Both the position numbers and the translations under genes were made by a program. The notes beneath the pieces are model-generated. The model searched no databases, had not been told where the DNA came from, and saw nothing but the letters and a program-made list of their open reading frames with translations. A DNA stretch of 64,000 nt, taken from NCBI RefSeq assembly GCF_032190615.1, contig NZ_JAVLAT010000002.1, forward strand, positions 858,001 through 922,000, given 5' to 3'. Of this stretch, positions 17,221-26,638 are shown piece by piece. Position 1 is the stretch's first letter. Every line of letters begins with the position of its first letter. Origin of the DNA: Brucella pseudogrignonensis. GTDB lineage: Bacteria; Pseudomonadota; Alphaproteobacteria; Rhizobiales; Rhizobiaceae.

Positions 17221-18699
17221 ATGAGTAAACTGCTGAAAGCCGGGCTGATTACAGCCACGATGCTCGCATCAATCAACGGTGCCTTTGCAAAAGATACATT
17301 GGTGGTCGGCGAAGTGCTGGAACCGCCGGGCTTGGATCCGACGGCAAATGCAGCTGCCGGTATCCGTCAGGTTACTTATGCCAATCTTTATGAAGGTCTG
17401 GTTCGTATTGTTGAAGACGGCACAGTGAAGCCACAGCTGGCTGAAAGCTGGACTGTTTCCGACGACAAGAAGACGTATACGTTCAAGCTGCGTGAGGGCG
17501 TGAAATTCCATGATGGAACGCCCTTCGATTGTTCGGTCGTGAAATTCTCTTACGAGCGTGCAGTGGCTCCAGATTCCACCAATGCGCAAAAGGGCCTTTT
17601 TGAACCAATCGCCAGCACCGAATGTCCTGATCCAGCGACTGCCGTTGTGACGCTGAAGCGGCCAACCTCGAACTTTCTGTTCAATATGGGGTGGGGCGAC
17701 GCGGTTATGATTGCGCCGAATTCGGCGGCCGATAACAAGACCAAGCCTGTCGGAACGGGTCCATTCAAGTTCAAGCGCTGGGTGCAGGGTGATCGTGTCG
17801 AGCTCGACCGGAACCCGGACTATTGGGGCGAACCAGCAAAGCTTTCTGCCGTCACTTTCCGCTTTGTGAGCGATCCTTCGGCAGCAGCAGCTGCAATCCT
17901 CGCTGGCGATATTGACGTCTTCCCGATGTTCCAGGCGCCGGAATTGATCAGTCGCTTCAAGAGCGATGATAAGTTGCAGGTCGAAGTCGGTGATACTGCA
18001 GGCAAAGTTCTGCTTTCGCTTAACAATGCCAAGGCCCCCTTTGACAATGTGAAGGTGCGTCAGGCACTGGCTCATGCCATCGATAGCAAGGCGCTGATCG
18101 AAGGTGTCTATTCCGGTTTTGGCACACCAATCGGCTCGCATTATGCGCCGGTCGATCCGGGCTATGTCGACCTTTCGGAAACCTATCCGTATGATCCGGC
18201 AAAAGCCAAGCAGCTGCTGGAAGAGGCGGGTGTTCCGGCTGGCACGTCAATAACCATCACGCTTCCACCTCCGGCCTATGCGCGTCGCGGTGGTGAAATC
18301 ATCGCAGCCATGCTGGCGGAAGTAGGTATTCAGGCCAATCTCGTTCCAATCGAGTTTGCACAATGGCTGGATCAGGTATTCAAGCGCTCGGATTTCGACG
18401 CCACGATCATTGCACATACAGAAGCGCGTGATCTCGATATCTATGCCCGCGATAAATATTACTTCAACTACAACAACCCGGAATATAAGGCGCTTTACAA
18501 AGCCTATGCCGAGGCCGGTAGCGATGAAGAACAACTCGAACTGGTGAAGAAGCTTCAGGAAAAGCTTGCGGCAGACGAGCCGAATATCTTCCTCTACGCG
18601 CTGCCGAAAATTGGTGTGTGGAATAAGAACGTGAAAGGTCTTTGGAAGAACATGCCGATCCCGGCGGACGATCTGACACAGGCTTACTGGGCTGAGTAA
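17221..18699 (+). CDS. Peptide-type ABC transporter substrate-binding protein (SBP family 5)
   Basis: 492-residue periplasmic protein. The signal peptide MSKLLKAGLITATMLASINGAFA precedes KDTLVVGEV. Family-5 markers are FKLREGVKFHDGTPFDCSV and PVGTGPFKFKRWVQGD. AAGGGGAGCC lies before the ATG at 17221; a longer in-frame reading overlaps the SDR gene and lacks a signal peptide at its start. It delivers substrate to the permeases at 18899-20709. Context with an amidase and two dehydrogenases suggests an amide-containing small molecule rather than ordinary peptides. Confidence 0.93.
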   Translation: MSKLLKAGLITATMLASINGAFAKDTLVVGEVLEPPGLDPTANAAAGIRQVTYANLYEGLVRIVEDGTVKPQLAESWTVSDDKKTYTFKLREGVKFHDGTPFDCSVVKFSYERAVAPDSTNAQKGLFEPIASTECPDPATAVVTLKRPTSNFLFNMGWGDAVMIAPNSAADNKTKPVGTGPFKFKRWVQGDRVELDRNPDYWGEPAKLSAVTFRFVSDPSAAAAAILAGDIDVFPMFQAPELISRFKSDDKLQVEVGDTAGKVLLSLNNAKAPFDNVKVRQALAHAIDSKALIEGVYSGFGTPIGSHYAPVDPGYVDLSETYPYDPAKAKQLLEEAGVPAGTSITITLPPPAYARRGGEIIAAMLAEVGIQANLVPIEFAQWLDQVFKRSDFDATIIAHTEARDLDIYARDKYYFNYNNPEYKALYKAYAEAGSDEEQLELVKKLQEKLAADEPNIFLYALPKIGVWNKNVKGLWKNMPIPADDLTQAYWAE

Positions 18700-18707
18700 G
18701 ACAATTT

Positions 18708-18734
18708 CCGCCCCGCACGCGTGCTGCGGGGCGG
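18708..18734 (+). repeat. Intra-operon hairpin between binding-protein and permease genes
   Basis: CCGCCCCGCA (18708-18717) pairs perfectly with TGCGGGGCGG (18725-18734). No T-run follows, so it is probably an mRNA-stabilising or partially terminating hairpin that raises binding-protein output over the permeases. Confidence 0.7.
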
Positions 18735-18898
18735 TTCACGCGAATTGTCGTGCAGCGATAACAACCAAGGGGCTGCGGCACGGCAGGAAATGGAATGTGG
18801 AGTGAATGGCCTGATGTGCTCATTCCTGCATTTTTATGATGCGCAATCCTGGCCAAAAAGTTCAAAGCTTTTTTTGGGATTGTGCTTAGGAGGTCGCC

Positions 18899-19852
18899 TT
18901 GCTGGCTTATATTTCCGGGCGAATAATTTCGCTCTTGCTGACGACGCTTGCGGCATCCGTCATCGTCTTCCTGTTGATGCAGGTGCTGCCGGGCGACCCT
19001 GCTGCGGTTATCCTCGGTATCAATGCGCAGCCTGAAACGCTGGCAGCGCTGCATAAACAGCTTGGCCTCGATCAGCCGCTTTGGTGGCGGTATCTTTCGT
19101 GGATTGGCGGCTTTCTGAAGGGGGATTTCGGCACCAGCTACACCTATTCAGTGCCGATCAGCGAATTGCTCGGACCACGCATCATGGTCACGCTGCCGCT
19201 GGCGCTTTTATCCATGGTTCTGTCGGTAGCAGTAGCTATTCCCGTGGGCGTTTATGCGGCCTCCAAACGTGGCAAAACCGGTGATGTGCTTTCCATGGGG
19301 GTGGCGCAGGTGGGTGTTGCTATCCCGAATTTCTGGCTCGGCCTGCTCTTGATCCTGCTGTTTGCTTTACAGCTCGGCTGGTTTCCAGCCTCTGGTTTTG
19401 CCGGTTGGGAAAATGGATTCGGGAATGGTATCCGCTCGCTGTTTCTGCCCGCTCTGGCGCTTGCCCTGCCTCTTGCCGCCATCCTCGCCCGTGTGACGCG
19501 CTCTGCCGTCATCGAAACGCTGGGTGAAGATTTCGTGCGCACCGCGCGCGCTAAGGGGCTTACCCGCAAGGCGGCACTCTGGCGCCATGCTGTGCCCAAC
19601 GCGCTGATCCCGGTTGTCACGATTATTGGCTTGCAATTCTCATTTCTGTTGGCTGGAACGATCATCATCGAAAATGTCTTCAATCTTCCCGGCCTTGGAA
19701 GGCTGGTGTTTCAGGCAATCGCCCAGCGCGATCTGATAACGGTGCAGTCGCTGGTGACGCTGCTTGCGGCTTCCGTTATTGCGGTCAATTTTATTGTCGA
19801 TCTCGTCTATGGTTTCATTGATCCGCGTCTTTCGACGGGAGGCAGCCGATGA
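18899..19852 (+). CDS. Peptide-type ABC transporter permease, DppB family
   Basis: 317 residues from a TTG start at 18899, supported by AGGAGG at 18888-18893. The N-terminus MLAYISGRIISLLLTTLAAS is a typical DppB first helix, followed by QVLPGDPAAVILG. The EAA loop is DFVRTARAKGLTRKAALWRHAVPN. It lies about 200 bases after its binding protein, with a strong hairpin between them, and overlaps the next permease gene by ATGA. Confidence 0.93.
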   Translation: MLAYISGRIISLLLTTLAASVIVFLLMQVLPGDPAAVILGINAQPETLAALHKQLGLDQPLWWRYLSWIGGFLKGDFGTSYTYSVPISELLGPRIMVTLPLALLSMVLSVAVAIPVGVYAASKRGKTGDVLSMGVAQVGVAIPNFWLGLLLILLFALQLGWFPASGFAGWENGFGNGIRSLFLPALALALPLAAILARVTRSAVIETLGEDFVRTARAKGLTRKAALWRHAVPNALIPVVTIIGLQFSFLLAGTIIIENVFNLPGLGRLVFQAIAQRDLITVQSLVTLLAASVIAVNFIVDLVYGFIDPRLSTGGSR

Positions 19853-20709
19853 GTGAGGTTCAGACAATTGCAAAGCCAAGCCGTTTTCGGATGCTGTTTT
19901 TAAGCCGCAGCCTTGTGATCGGTTCGCTTGTTACCGCTATTCTGGTGGCTATGGCTTTCGTCTCTTATTTCTGGACGCCTTATTCGCCCACCGCCATGAA
20001 CTTTCGCGACAAGCTGCAAGGGCCGAGCTTCAGTCATCTGTTCGGAACGGATAATTTTGGTCGTGATGTGTTTTCCATGATTATGGTCGGTGCGCGCAAT
20101 TCCATTGCCGTTTCGATTATTGCGGTGCTTGTTGGTGCAGGTATAGGTATCCCTCTCGGTGCCTTTGCAGCAGCACGCGGTGGACTGGTCGATGGCTTTG
20201 TCATGCGCATGACCGATCTGGCCTTTGCATTTCCGGCGCTGCTGACTGCAGTCATTATCACAGCTATTTTTGGTCCCGGTGCGGTCAATGCCATGATTGC
20301 AATCGGTATTTTCAATATTCCGGTCTTTGCCCGAGTTACGCGCGGTGCATCGCTCGGGCTTTGGAAGCGCGAATATGTTCAGGCAGCGCGTTGTGCAGGG
20401 CGCGGCGATATCTCGATCACGCTGCTGCATATTCTGCCCAACATCAATCATGTGCTGATCGTCCAGGCGACGATCCAATTCGCACTCGCAATTGTTGCCG
20501 AGGCTGGCCTTTCCTATGTGGGGCTTGGCACACAGCCGCCCATGCCGAGCTGGGGCAAGATGCTCAACGATGCACAGACCTTTATCTATGATGCGCCATG
20601 GCTGGCGATCTTCCCCGGTCTTGCCATTACACTCGCAGTCCTTGGCCTTAACATGCTGGGTGATGGTCTGCGCGACATACTTGACCCGCGCGTAAGGAGG
20701 CAGAGATGA
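19849..20709 (+). CDS. Peptide-type ABC transporter permease, DppC family
   Basis: 286-residue inner-membrane protein with about six hydrophobic segments. The family text LFGTDNFGRDVFS follows the first helix, and the EAA loop reads EYVQAARCAGRGDISITLLHILPN. The start overlaps the previous stop and its own stop overlaps the next ATG, so the transporter genes are tightly coupled. It pairs with the 18899-19852 product. Confidence 0.93.
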   Translation: MSEVQTIAKPSRFRMLFLSRSLVIGSLVTAILVAMAFVSYFWTPYSPTAMNFRDKLQGPSFSHLFGTDNFGRDVFSMIMVGARNSIAVSIIAVLVGAGIGIPLGAFAAARGGLVDGFVMRMTDLAFAFPALLTAVIITAIFGPGAVNAMIAIGIFNIPVFARVTRGASLGLWKREYVQAARCAGRGDISITLLHILPNINHVLIVQATIQFALAIVAEAGLSYVGLGTQPPMPSWGKMLNDAQTFIYDAPWLAIFPGLAITLAVLGLNMLGDGLRDILDPRVRRQR

Positions 20710-21734
20710 TAAAAGCTTTGCCAAAAACACCTCTTCTTGAAATGGACAATATGTCTGTCGAGCTGCCATTTGGTACGCGCACTGCAGATATCGTGTCGGG
20801 CATTACGCTGACCCTCAACCGTGGTGAACGCCTGGGCGTTGTGGGTGAATCTGGCAGTGGCAAGTCGATTACCGCGCTTGCTGCCATGGGCTTGCTGCCT
20901 GACCGGATGCGCGTGCGTGGAACCTTGCGTTTTGATGGGCAGGATCTGGCAAACAAGCCAGAAGCCGAACTCTGCAAAATGCGCGGTCGTCGCATGGCGA
21001 TGATCTTTCAGGAGCCAATGACAGCGCTCAATCCGGTTAAGACCATTGGTGCGCAAATTGCCGAAGGCCGCCGTCTGCATCTTGGCGAAAGCCGCGCTGA
21101 TGCCGAACGCAAGGCGCGCGAGTTGCTGCATCGCGTGGGACTGCCTGCACCGCGCTTTAATCTCGATCTGTATCCGCACCAGCTTTCCGGCGGACAGCGC
21201 CAGCGCGTGATGATCGCCATGGCGATTGCCTGCGAGCCTGATCTTCTGATTGCTGATGAACCGACAACTGCGCTCGATGTCACTGTCCAGGCACAGATTC
21301 TTGATCTCATGGATGAGCTGATCGATGAAACTGGAACAGCGCTGATGCTCATTACCCATGATCTTGGCGTTGTTTCGGAAATGACTGATCGTATCGCAGT
21401 GATGTATGCCGGGCGGATTGTAGAAACAGGGCGAACCGAAGCCGTGTTTAATCGTATGGCGCATCCCTATGCGCGGGGGCTGTTTCAGGCTTCTCCACAT
21501 GGGGCTAATCTGGTTCGCAATCATACGAAACCGCGTCAGCGCCTCGCTGCAATTCCCGGCGTTGTACCAGACCCGCTGGCGCGCCCGCCATATTGCAGCT
21601 TTGCTGATCGTTGCGCCTTCGTTGAAGGCGATTGTCGAAAGCTTATTCCGCCGCTCGATCTGATCGGCGAAAGCGAAGGCATTGCCCATCGCGCTGCTTG
21701 TCTGCATCCTCGCGATGGCGGGGTGCTGGCATGA
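20706..21734 (+). CDS. Peptide-type ABC transporter ATPase, DppD family
   Basis: 342-residue ATPase with Walker A GESGSGKS, signature [16 protein letters not shown] and Walker [13 protein letters not shown]. The C-terminal oligopeptide-transporter extension has the cysteine pattern of the iron-sulfur-like OppD tail (PYCSFADRC...EGDC...HRAACLHP). Start and stop overlap neighbours by four bases. It works with the DppF-type ATPase that follows. Confidence 0.94.
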   Translation: MIKALPKTPLLEMDNMSVELPFGTRTADIVSGITLTLNRGERLGVVGESGSGKSITALAAMGLLPDRMRVRGTLRFDGQDLANKPEAELCKMRGRRMAMIFQEPMTALNPVKTIGAQIAEGRRLHLGESRADAERKARELLHRVGLPAPRFNLDLYPHQLSGGQRQRVMIAMAIACEPDLLIADEPTTALDVTVQAQILDLMDELIDETGTALMLITHDLGVVSEMTDRIAVMYAGRIVETGRTEAVFNRMAHPYARGLFQASPHGANLVRNHTKPRQRLAAIPGVVPDPLARPPYCSFADRCAFVEGDCRKLIPPLDLIGESEGIAHRAACLHPRDGGVLA

Positions 21735-22579
21735 GCAAGATGATTTTGCAGGTTCGGGATGTCGTGCGTGAATATCAGCTCCCGCGCCCATCATTCCTTT
21801 CAAAGCCGGGGTCTTTGCGCGTTCTCCACGGTGTTAATGTCGAGATCGAAGCAGGGCAAAGTCTTGGTATCGTGGGCGAAAGCGGTTCGGGCAAATCAAC
21901 ACTTGCGCGTGCTGTGATGGGACTTGAGCGACCGCAATCTGGCCAAATCCTTATCAATGGTCAGGATATCTACGCGCTTGACCGTTCAGGCCTGCGTGAA
22001 GCGCGTAAAGGTTTTCAGGCGATCTTTCAGGACCCTTATGGTTCGCTCGATCCGCGCCACACGGTCAAGCGGATCATTTCGGAGCCGATTGTTTCACTGG
22101 AGCGCGGGACAAGCAGCAAGGAACGGGATGAGCGCGTGGCAGAAGTGCTGGAAGCTGTCGGCCTCCCAAAAGCATCTGCTGAAAAATATCCGCATGAGTT
22201 TTCCGGGGGGCAACGCCAGCGTATCGCTATTGCCCGAGCCCTTATTACCAAACCGGCGCTCATCGTTGCTGACGAACCCGTTTCAGCTCTTGATGTTTCC
22301 ATTCAGGCGCAGGTTCTCAATCTGATGATGGATCTGCAGGAAAAGTTCGGCCTTTCCTATCTTTTCATCAGTCACGATCTCGGTGTCGTGCGCGCAATTA
22401 CCGATCGTGTAGCGGTGATTTACCACGGCAATATCGTCGAGCAGGGAAAGACCAACGCGGTTTTCGATAACCCGCAACATGAATATACGCGCGCATTGGT
22501 TGATGCTGTGCCGAAGCCTTTTTCGGGGCGGCGCAAACGGGCCCGCACACTTAATTCTACAATGAAACTGCCAGAATGA
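21731..22579 (+). CDS. Peptide-type ABC transporter ATPase, DppF family
   Basis: 282 residues starting at the ATG of the ATGA overlap at 21731. Walker [10 protein letters not shown], signature FSGGQRQRIAIARAL and Walker B LIVADEPVSALD are intact. The N-terminal VREYQLPRPSFLSKPGSLRVLHGVNV is the usual DppF insertion before the ABC core. The C-terminal extension is short. The amidase gene follows after 14 bases, so it is on the same transcript. Confidence 0.93.
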   Translation: MSKMILQVRDVVREYQLPRPSFLSKPGSLRVLHGVNVEIEAGQSLGIVGESGSGKSTLARAVMGLERPQSGQILINGQDIYALDRSGLREARKGFQAIFQDPYGSLDPRHTVKRIISEPIVSLERGTSSKERDERVAEVLEAVGLPKASAEKYPHEFSGGQRQRIAIARALITKPALIVADEPVSALDVSIQAQVLNLMMDLQEKFGLSYLFISHDLGVVRAITDRVAVIYHGNIVEQGKTNAVFDNPQHEYTRALVDAVPKPFSGRRKRARTLNSTMKLPE

Positions 22580-22593
22580 AATAAGGGAACGCC

Positions 22594-23982
22594 ATGTCTT
22601 CACTTGCCGATTTGTCAGCTGTCGATCTTGTGTCTGCCTATAGGGCGAAATCGCTTTCGCCAGTTGAAGTTACGGAAGCTGTAATTGAGCGCATCGAGGC
22701 TTATGAGCCGAAACTGAATGCGCTTTGGGCTTATGATCCCGATGCGGCGAGGGCATCTGCGAAGGCATCGGAAGCACGTTGGGCAAAGGGTGAGCCTGCC
22801 GGCCCCATTGACGGTGTTCCGCTAACGATCAAGGAAAATATTGCCACGAAAGGTACTGCTGTTCCACTTGGCTGTGCAGCTCTGCCTCTCAATCCCGCAG
22901 CCGTTGATGCCCCGCCCGCAGCCCGCACCCGCGAGGCGGGTGGCGTGCTTTTGGCTAAAACGACCATGCCTGATCTCGGGATGTTGTCCTCGGGGCTTTC
23001 GAGTTTCCATAAGCTTGCACGTAATCCATGGGACTTGAACACCAATCCGGGCGGTTCAAGTGCGGGTGCCGGAAGTGCTGGTGCTGCGGGTTACGGGCCT
23101 TTGCATATTGGCACGGATATTGGTGGCTCTATCCGCCTGCCTGCTGGCTGGTGCGGTCTGGTTGGCCTGAAACCGTCCTTCGGACGTATTCCGATTGATC
23201 CGGCGTTTCTTGGTCGCGTTGCCGGTCCGATGACGCGTACGGTTGCCGACAATGCGCTTTATATGTCGGTGCTTTCGCGTCCAGATCGCCGCGACGCGAT
23301 GAGCCTGCCATATCAGGATATCGACTGGATGAGCCTTGATATTGATGTAAAAGGTCTCAAAATCGGCCTTTGGCTGGATGCCGGTTTTGGCGAACCAACA
23401 GGCGATGAAACACGCGCGGCGGTGGAAGCGGCGGCGAAGCTGTTCGCGGATGCTGGCGCGATTGTTGAGCCGGTTGCTCCATTTCTCAATCGCACCATGA
23501 TCGATGGGCTTGATCGCTTCTGGCGGGCGCGGTCCTGGGCCGATGTTTCTAAGATGACGCCGGAAAACCGTGCGAAAATCCTGCCATACATCTATCAATG
23601 GACTGAAACCGCTGAAGGATTGACGGGCGAGCAAGTCTATTCCGGTTTTTCCCAAATAGATGCAATGCGCCATGCCGCTCTTGCGGCGTCGAAGGATTTC
23701 GATTTCATCATCTCTCCCACCTCTCCGATGCCAACCTATCCGGCGGAATGGGCCTCTCCGGTCAATGATCCGCAGCGCCCTTTCGAGCACATCGCATTTA
23801 CCGTTGCGATGAATATGTCGGAACAGCCTGCAATCTCGCTCAATTGTGGCTATACGTCCAAGGGGCTGCCGATTGGTTTGCAGATTTTTGGTCAGCGTTT
23901 CGATGATCTGGGCGTGCTGCGTCTTGCAAAGGCCTACGAAGATATGCGCCCAGTGCAGCGCCCTTGGCCTATCATTAATTGA
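22594..23982 (+). CDS. Amidase-signature family hydrolase
   Basis: 462-residue enzyme. The Ser-cisSer-Lys triad is visible as Lys in PLTIKENIA, and the serines in NPGGSSAGAGSAGAAG and TDIGGSIRLPAGWCGLVGLKPS. It hydrolyses a carboxamide to acid plus ammonia or amine. Being last in the GntR-controlled unit, directly after an importer, it probably performs the first step on the imported compound in the cytoplasm. Related enzymes include GatA, but there is no GatB or GatC here, so a catabolic role is likelier. Confidence 0.92.
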   Translation: MSSLADLSAVDLVSAYRAKSLSPVEVTEAVIERIEAYEPKLNALWAYDPDAARASAKASEARWAKGEPAGPIDGVPLTIKENIATKGTAVPLGCAALPLNPAAVDAPPAARTREAGGVLLAKTTMPDLGMLSSGLSSFHKLARNPWDLNTNPGGSSAGAGSAGAAGYGPLHIGTDIGGSIRLPAGWCGLVGLKPSFGRIPIDPAFLGRVAGPMTRTVADNALYMSVLSRPDRRDAMSLPYQDIDWMSLDIDVKGLKIGLWLDAGFGEPTGDETRAAVEAAAKLFADAGAIVEPVAPFLNRTMIDGLDRFWRARSWADVSKMTPENRAKILPYIYQWTETAEGLTGEQVYSGFSQIDAMRHAALAASKDFDFIISPTSPMPTYPAEWASPVNDPQRPFEHIAFTVAMNMSEQPAISLNCGYTSKGLPIGLQIFGQRFDDLGVLRLAKAYEDMRPVQRPWPIIN

Positions 23983-23986
23983 TAAT

Positions 23987-24014
23987 AAAAAAGGCCGCTT
24001 GAAGCGGCCTTTTC
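23987..24014. terminator. Bidirectional terminator between convergent amidase and exonuclease genes
   Basis: AAAGGCCGC pairs with GCGGCCTTT around TTGA, with an A-run before and a T-run after. It can end transcripts from both sides. Confidence 0.85.
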
Positions 24015-24015
24015 T

Positions 24016-25011
24016 TTACTTTGATCTGAGTGGTGCTCGCTCTTTATAGCGGTCGACGGCTGTGAGCTTTTGAATCAACGGCTCTGCATCGCGCCAAGGG
24101 TAAATCTCTGTACGCAGATATTCGAGTTCGGCTTCGAGTTCATCTTCGTCGATTTCCGTCCACCAGGATTTCGGGCGTCCGTCGCTGCCATCAGACCAGC
24201 GATAACGGCGTTCTTTCAGCTTGTCCTTCATTTCAAAAGGGCTGTTTTCTGCATAAATGCGCAGGCGCGATTTCTCGCTGGCCTTCAGCAATTCTGCAAA
24301 AGGTGTCGTCTTGCCGGATTGTCCCTTCAACACGGCGAGCAACGCCTGACAATCATCTTCTGCACGATGGCCATTATGGAAATAGCCGCTCTGGCCGATC
24401 AGATAACCAAGCTTTGTGCCTTCAAAGCCGCGCGCAGTCCAATCAATCTCCTTGACCGAACAGGCCCAGGGCTTGTTTTCAAAGACGGGTGAAAAGCGTT
24501 CCAGAAAGGGGCGGTCAAAAGCCGCATTGTGTGCAATGATAATGTCAGCATCAGCGATCAATGCTTCAAGTCTCGCACGCGGAATGATCTGCCCGGCAAC
24601 CATTTCGTCGGTAATGCCAGTGATACGCGTAATATCTGCTGGAATTGGCTTTGATGGCTCTTGCAAAGCACCAAAGGTTGCACAGACATCGCCGATTGAG
24701 CCGTCATCCGCATAGCGGAAGGCCACAACACCAATCTCAATAATTTCTTCCTGCGCAGCACTTAAGCCTGTCGTTTCGGTGTCAACGACAACGCCTAAAC
24801 GTGGGAAGGCAATTTTATCCGCGTTAGCTACCGTCGGCGGCGGATCAAGTCGTTGCAATATACGATAACGCCCACTCTCCTTAAGTCTTTGCACCATTTC
24901 CGCTTCGTTGGGAACGGTCGTCTTTCCCGGCCTGGTGCGGGCAGGGCGCAGTTCTGACTTCTTCTCCCCATTTGGCACGGGAGGAGCAAATAAGTCGAAC
25001 TGTTGGCGCAT
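24016..25011 (-). CDS. DEDDh-type 3'-5' exonuclease (DNA polymerase III epsilon-like)
   Basis: 331 residues from the ATG at 25011, preceded by GGAGAAACC; an in-frame ATG five codons upstream is less well placed. Exo I is VVDTETTGLSAAQEEIIEIG, Exo II is HNAAFDRPFLERF, and Exo III with the late His is GHRAEDDCQALL, giving an intact DEDDh set. The C-terminal third is a charged extension outside the nuclease fold (KERRYRWSDGSDGRPKSWW). It is probably a repair or RNA-processing exonuclease, not the main proofreading subunit. It stands alone. Confidence 0.88.
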   Translation of the reverse strand: MRQQFDLFAPPVPNGEKKSELRPARTRPGKTTVPNEAEMVQRLKESGRYRILQRLDPPPTVANADKIAFPRLGVVVDTETTGLSAAQEEIIEIGVVAFRYADDGSIGDVCATFGALQEPSKPIPADITRITGITDEMVAGQIIPRARLEALIADADIIIAHNAAFDRPFLERFSPVFENKPWACSVKEIDWTARGFEGTKLGYLIGQSGYFHNGHRAEDDCQALLAVLKGQSGKTTPFAELLKASEKSRLRIYAENSPFEMKDKLKERRYRWSDGSDGRPKSWWTEIDEDELEAELEYLRTEIYPWRDAEPLIQKLTAVDRYKERAPLRSK

Positions 25012-25339
25012 AAGGTTTCTCCGCAATAGGGCTGTGCGTCTCTATAAAATGGCATTTTGGGGGTCGAGCTCCAAGCCCCGAATAGTTTTAGTAACAATTA
25101 ATATGGCTTTAAAGCCAGCCTTAAAGGGGCGTGCCTATACGATCTTCATGTCTTAATTTCGAAAAGGCCGGGGTAGAATATTTTTGTCTGAATGCGCCTT
25201 GTAAAGACTTTGGTTACCATAATTCTTCATATTCCAAGCACTCTGTCATTCGCGTTTCTCGCCACGATTGGTTCGTGTTTTCGCCGAACTCTCGTGCAAT
25301 GCGGTAGCGCGAGCCCTTATTTTACTCAGGACGATTAGT
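25012..25339. other. Intergenic region between divergent exonuclease and DUF2778 genes
   Basis: 328 bases with no supported gene. It holds a 14-base perfect palindrome TGGCTTTAAAGCCA at 25104-25117 that could be an operator. An in-frame extension of the DUF2778 gene upstream to 25268 is not supported by a signal or ribosome-binding site. Confidence 0.45.
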
Positions 25340-26530
25340 ATGGCGTTCGTCTCAGATTTCTATGGTTTGCAATCTGCTCCGTCGTTCAGGATAGCGTTGC
25401 CTTTTCGTCTTAAAGGCGTTGTACGCTTTGCCGCTATGGCATCTGGTGCGGTGGTGATTGGTGGCTGCATGATGGCTTCATTGGGGATGGTTGAGGCGGT
25501 GTTGCCGGCATTCATGCCATTGGCTCCAGTGATGCGTCGCTTGCCGGTGGCAACCCCGCAAAAATTGACTGTTGTCGATCAAAAAATCGGAATGGGGCAT
25601 GCCGCCCGACAAGGTTTTATCAAGGCTTATACTGCTGATACTGCCTATTCGAATCTGGACTGGCGTCGAAATAAATCCCAAGGCTTTGATATTATTGCCG
25701 ATGTCGGACCAGAGGCGGTGATCGAAGCGCCCGTTGCCGTACAGCCCAAGGTTCTTGAAGCGCGTGACGAGCGCGTCGCACCACTGGAGCAAATGCAATT
25801 TGTCGTTTCGCCAGATGCGATCGACACGGCTGCAAATTCGGCGCGTTATGCCTTCCAGGATTTTAGCACAATCGATGAGGTTCCGCTGCCAACAGCACGT
25901 GTTACGCCCGTGCCTTCCGTGCGTTCTGATTCAAGAATTGCGGACGCGACTACCGACGCCGGAACAGGTCTGGCTCTTCCTGATGTTGTCCCCTTTCCAG
26001 AAAACCGTCCCCGGGTGAAGGCTGCTGTGCCTGAAAAGCAGCCGCAAATCGCATACGCACCTTCTAAAGCTCAGACCGAAGATATGCAGCGCGGTCTTGT
26101 GAAGCGGCTATTCGGTCAAACAGCTCGCAATAAGACGGCAATTTATGATATTTCCGCCGCTATCGTCTATTTGCCCAATGGCGAAAAGCTCGAAGCCCAC
26201 TCGGGTATCGGCTACATGCGCGATAATCCTAAATTTGTTGATCAGAAAATGCGCGGTGCAACGCCGCCAAGCACCTATAACCTGCGCATGCGGGAAAGCC
26301 TCTTTCACGGCGTGGAAGCTGTTCGGTTGCTCCCGGCCAATGGACGCAATCCCCACAATCGTGATGGTCTTCTGGCGCACACCTATATGCTTCGTCGTCC
26401 TGGTGATTCCAATGGCTGTGTCGTGTTTAAAGATTATGCGCGGTTCTTGAGGGCCTTTAAACGTGGTGAAATTGACAGAATGATCGTTGTGGAAAATAGT
26501 TCAAGTATTTCTAATAAAAGATATATGTAG
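25340..26530 (+). CDS. DUF2778 (Tlde1-like transpeptidase fold) membrane-anchored protein
   Basis: 396 residues from ATG 25340 with AGGA upstream. An N-terminal membrane segment near residues 28-60 (FAAMASGAVVIGGCMMASLG) is followed by a long proline-rich linker, then the DUF2778 domain from about residue 250. The domain ends with the His...SNGCVVF pattern of YkuD-like cysteine transpeptidases (DGLLAHTYMLRRPGDSNGCVVF). The Tlde1 members of this family attack or modify peptidoglycan, so a periplasmic cell-wall role is plausible. It resembles a housekeeping alphaproteobacterial protein more than a secreted toxin; no type VI secretion genes are near. Confidence 0.75.
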   Translation: MAFVSDFYGLQSAPSFRIALPFRLKGVVRFAAMASGAVVIGGCMMASLGMVEAVLPAFMPLAPVMRRLPVATPQKLTVVDQKIGMGHAARQGFIKAYTADTAYSNLDWRRNKSQGFDIIADVGPEAVIEAPVAVQPKVLEARDERVAPLEQMQFVVSPDAIDTAANSARYAFQDFSTIDEVPLPTARVTPVPSVRSDSRIADATTDAGTGLALPDVVPFPENRPRVKAAVPEKQPQIAYAPSKAQTEDMQRGLVKRLFGQTARNKTAIYDISAAIVYLPNGEKLEAHSGIGYMRDNPKFVDQKMRGATPPSTYNLRMRESLFHGVEAVRLLPANGRNPHNRDGLLAHTYMLRRPGDSNGCVVFKDYARFLRAFKRGEIDRMIVVENSSSISNKRYM

Positions 26531-26638
26531 TCTATTAACAATAATGATATTTTTAAAAATATATTGTTGATTTTTAAGTCTAGCTTCTGAAGTATTATTC
26601 AAATTCATATTTTGAAAATATTTCAGAAAGGTATCGTC

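Noticed and set aside
20586..21803. A 405-codon minus-strand frame opposite the DppD-type ATPase
   Set aside because: Same reason: antisense to a gene with intact ABC motifs, no family resemblance.
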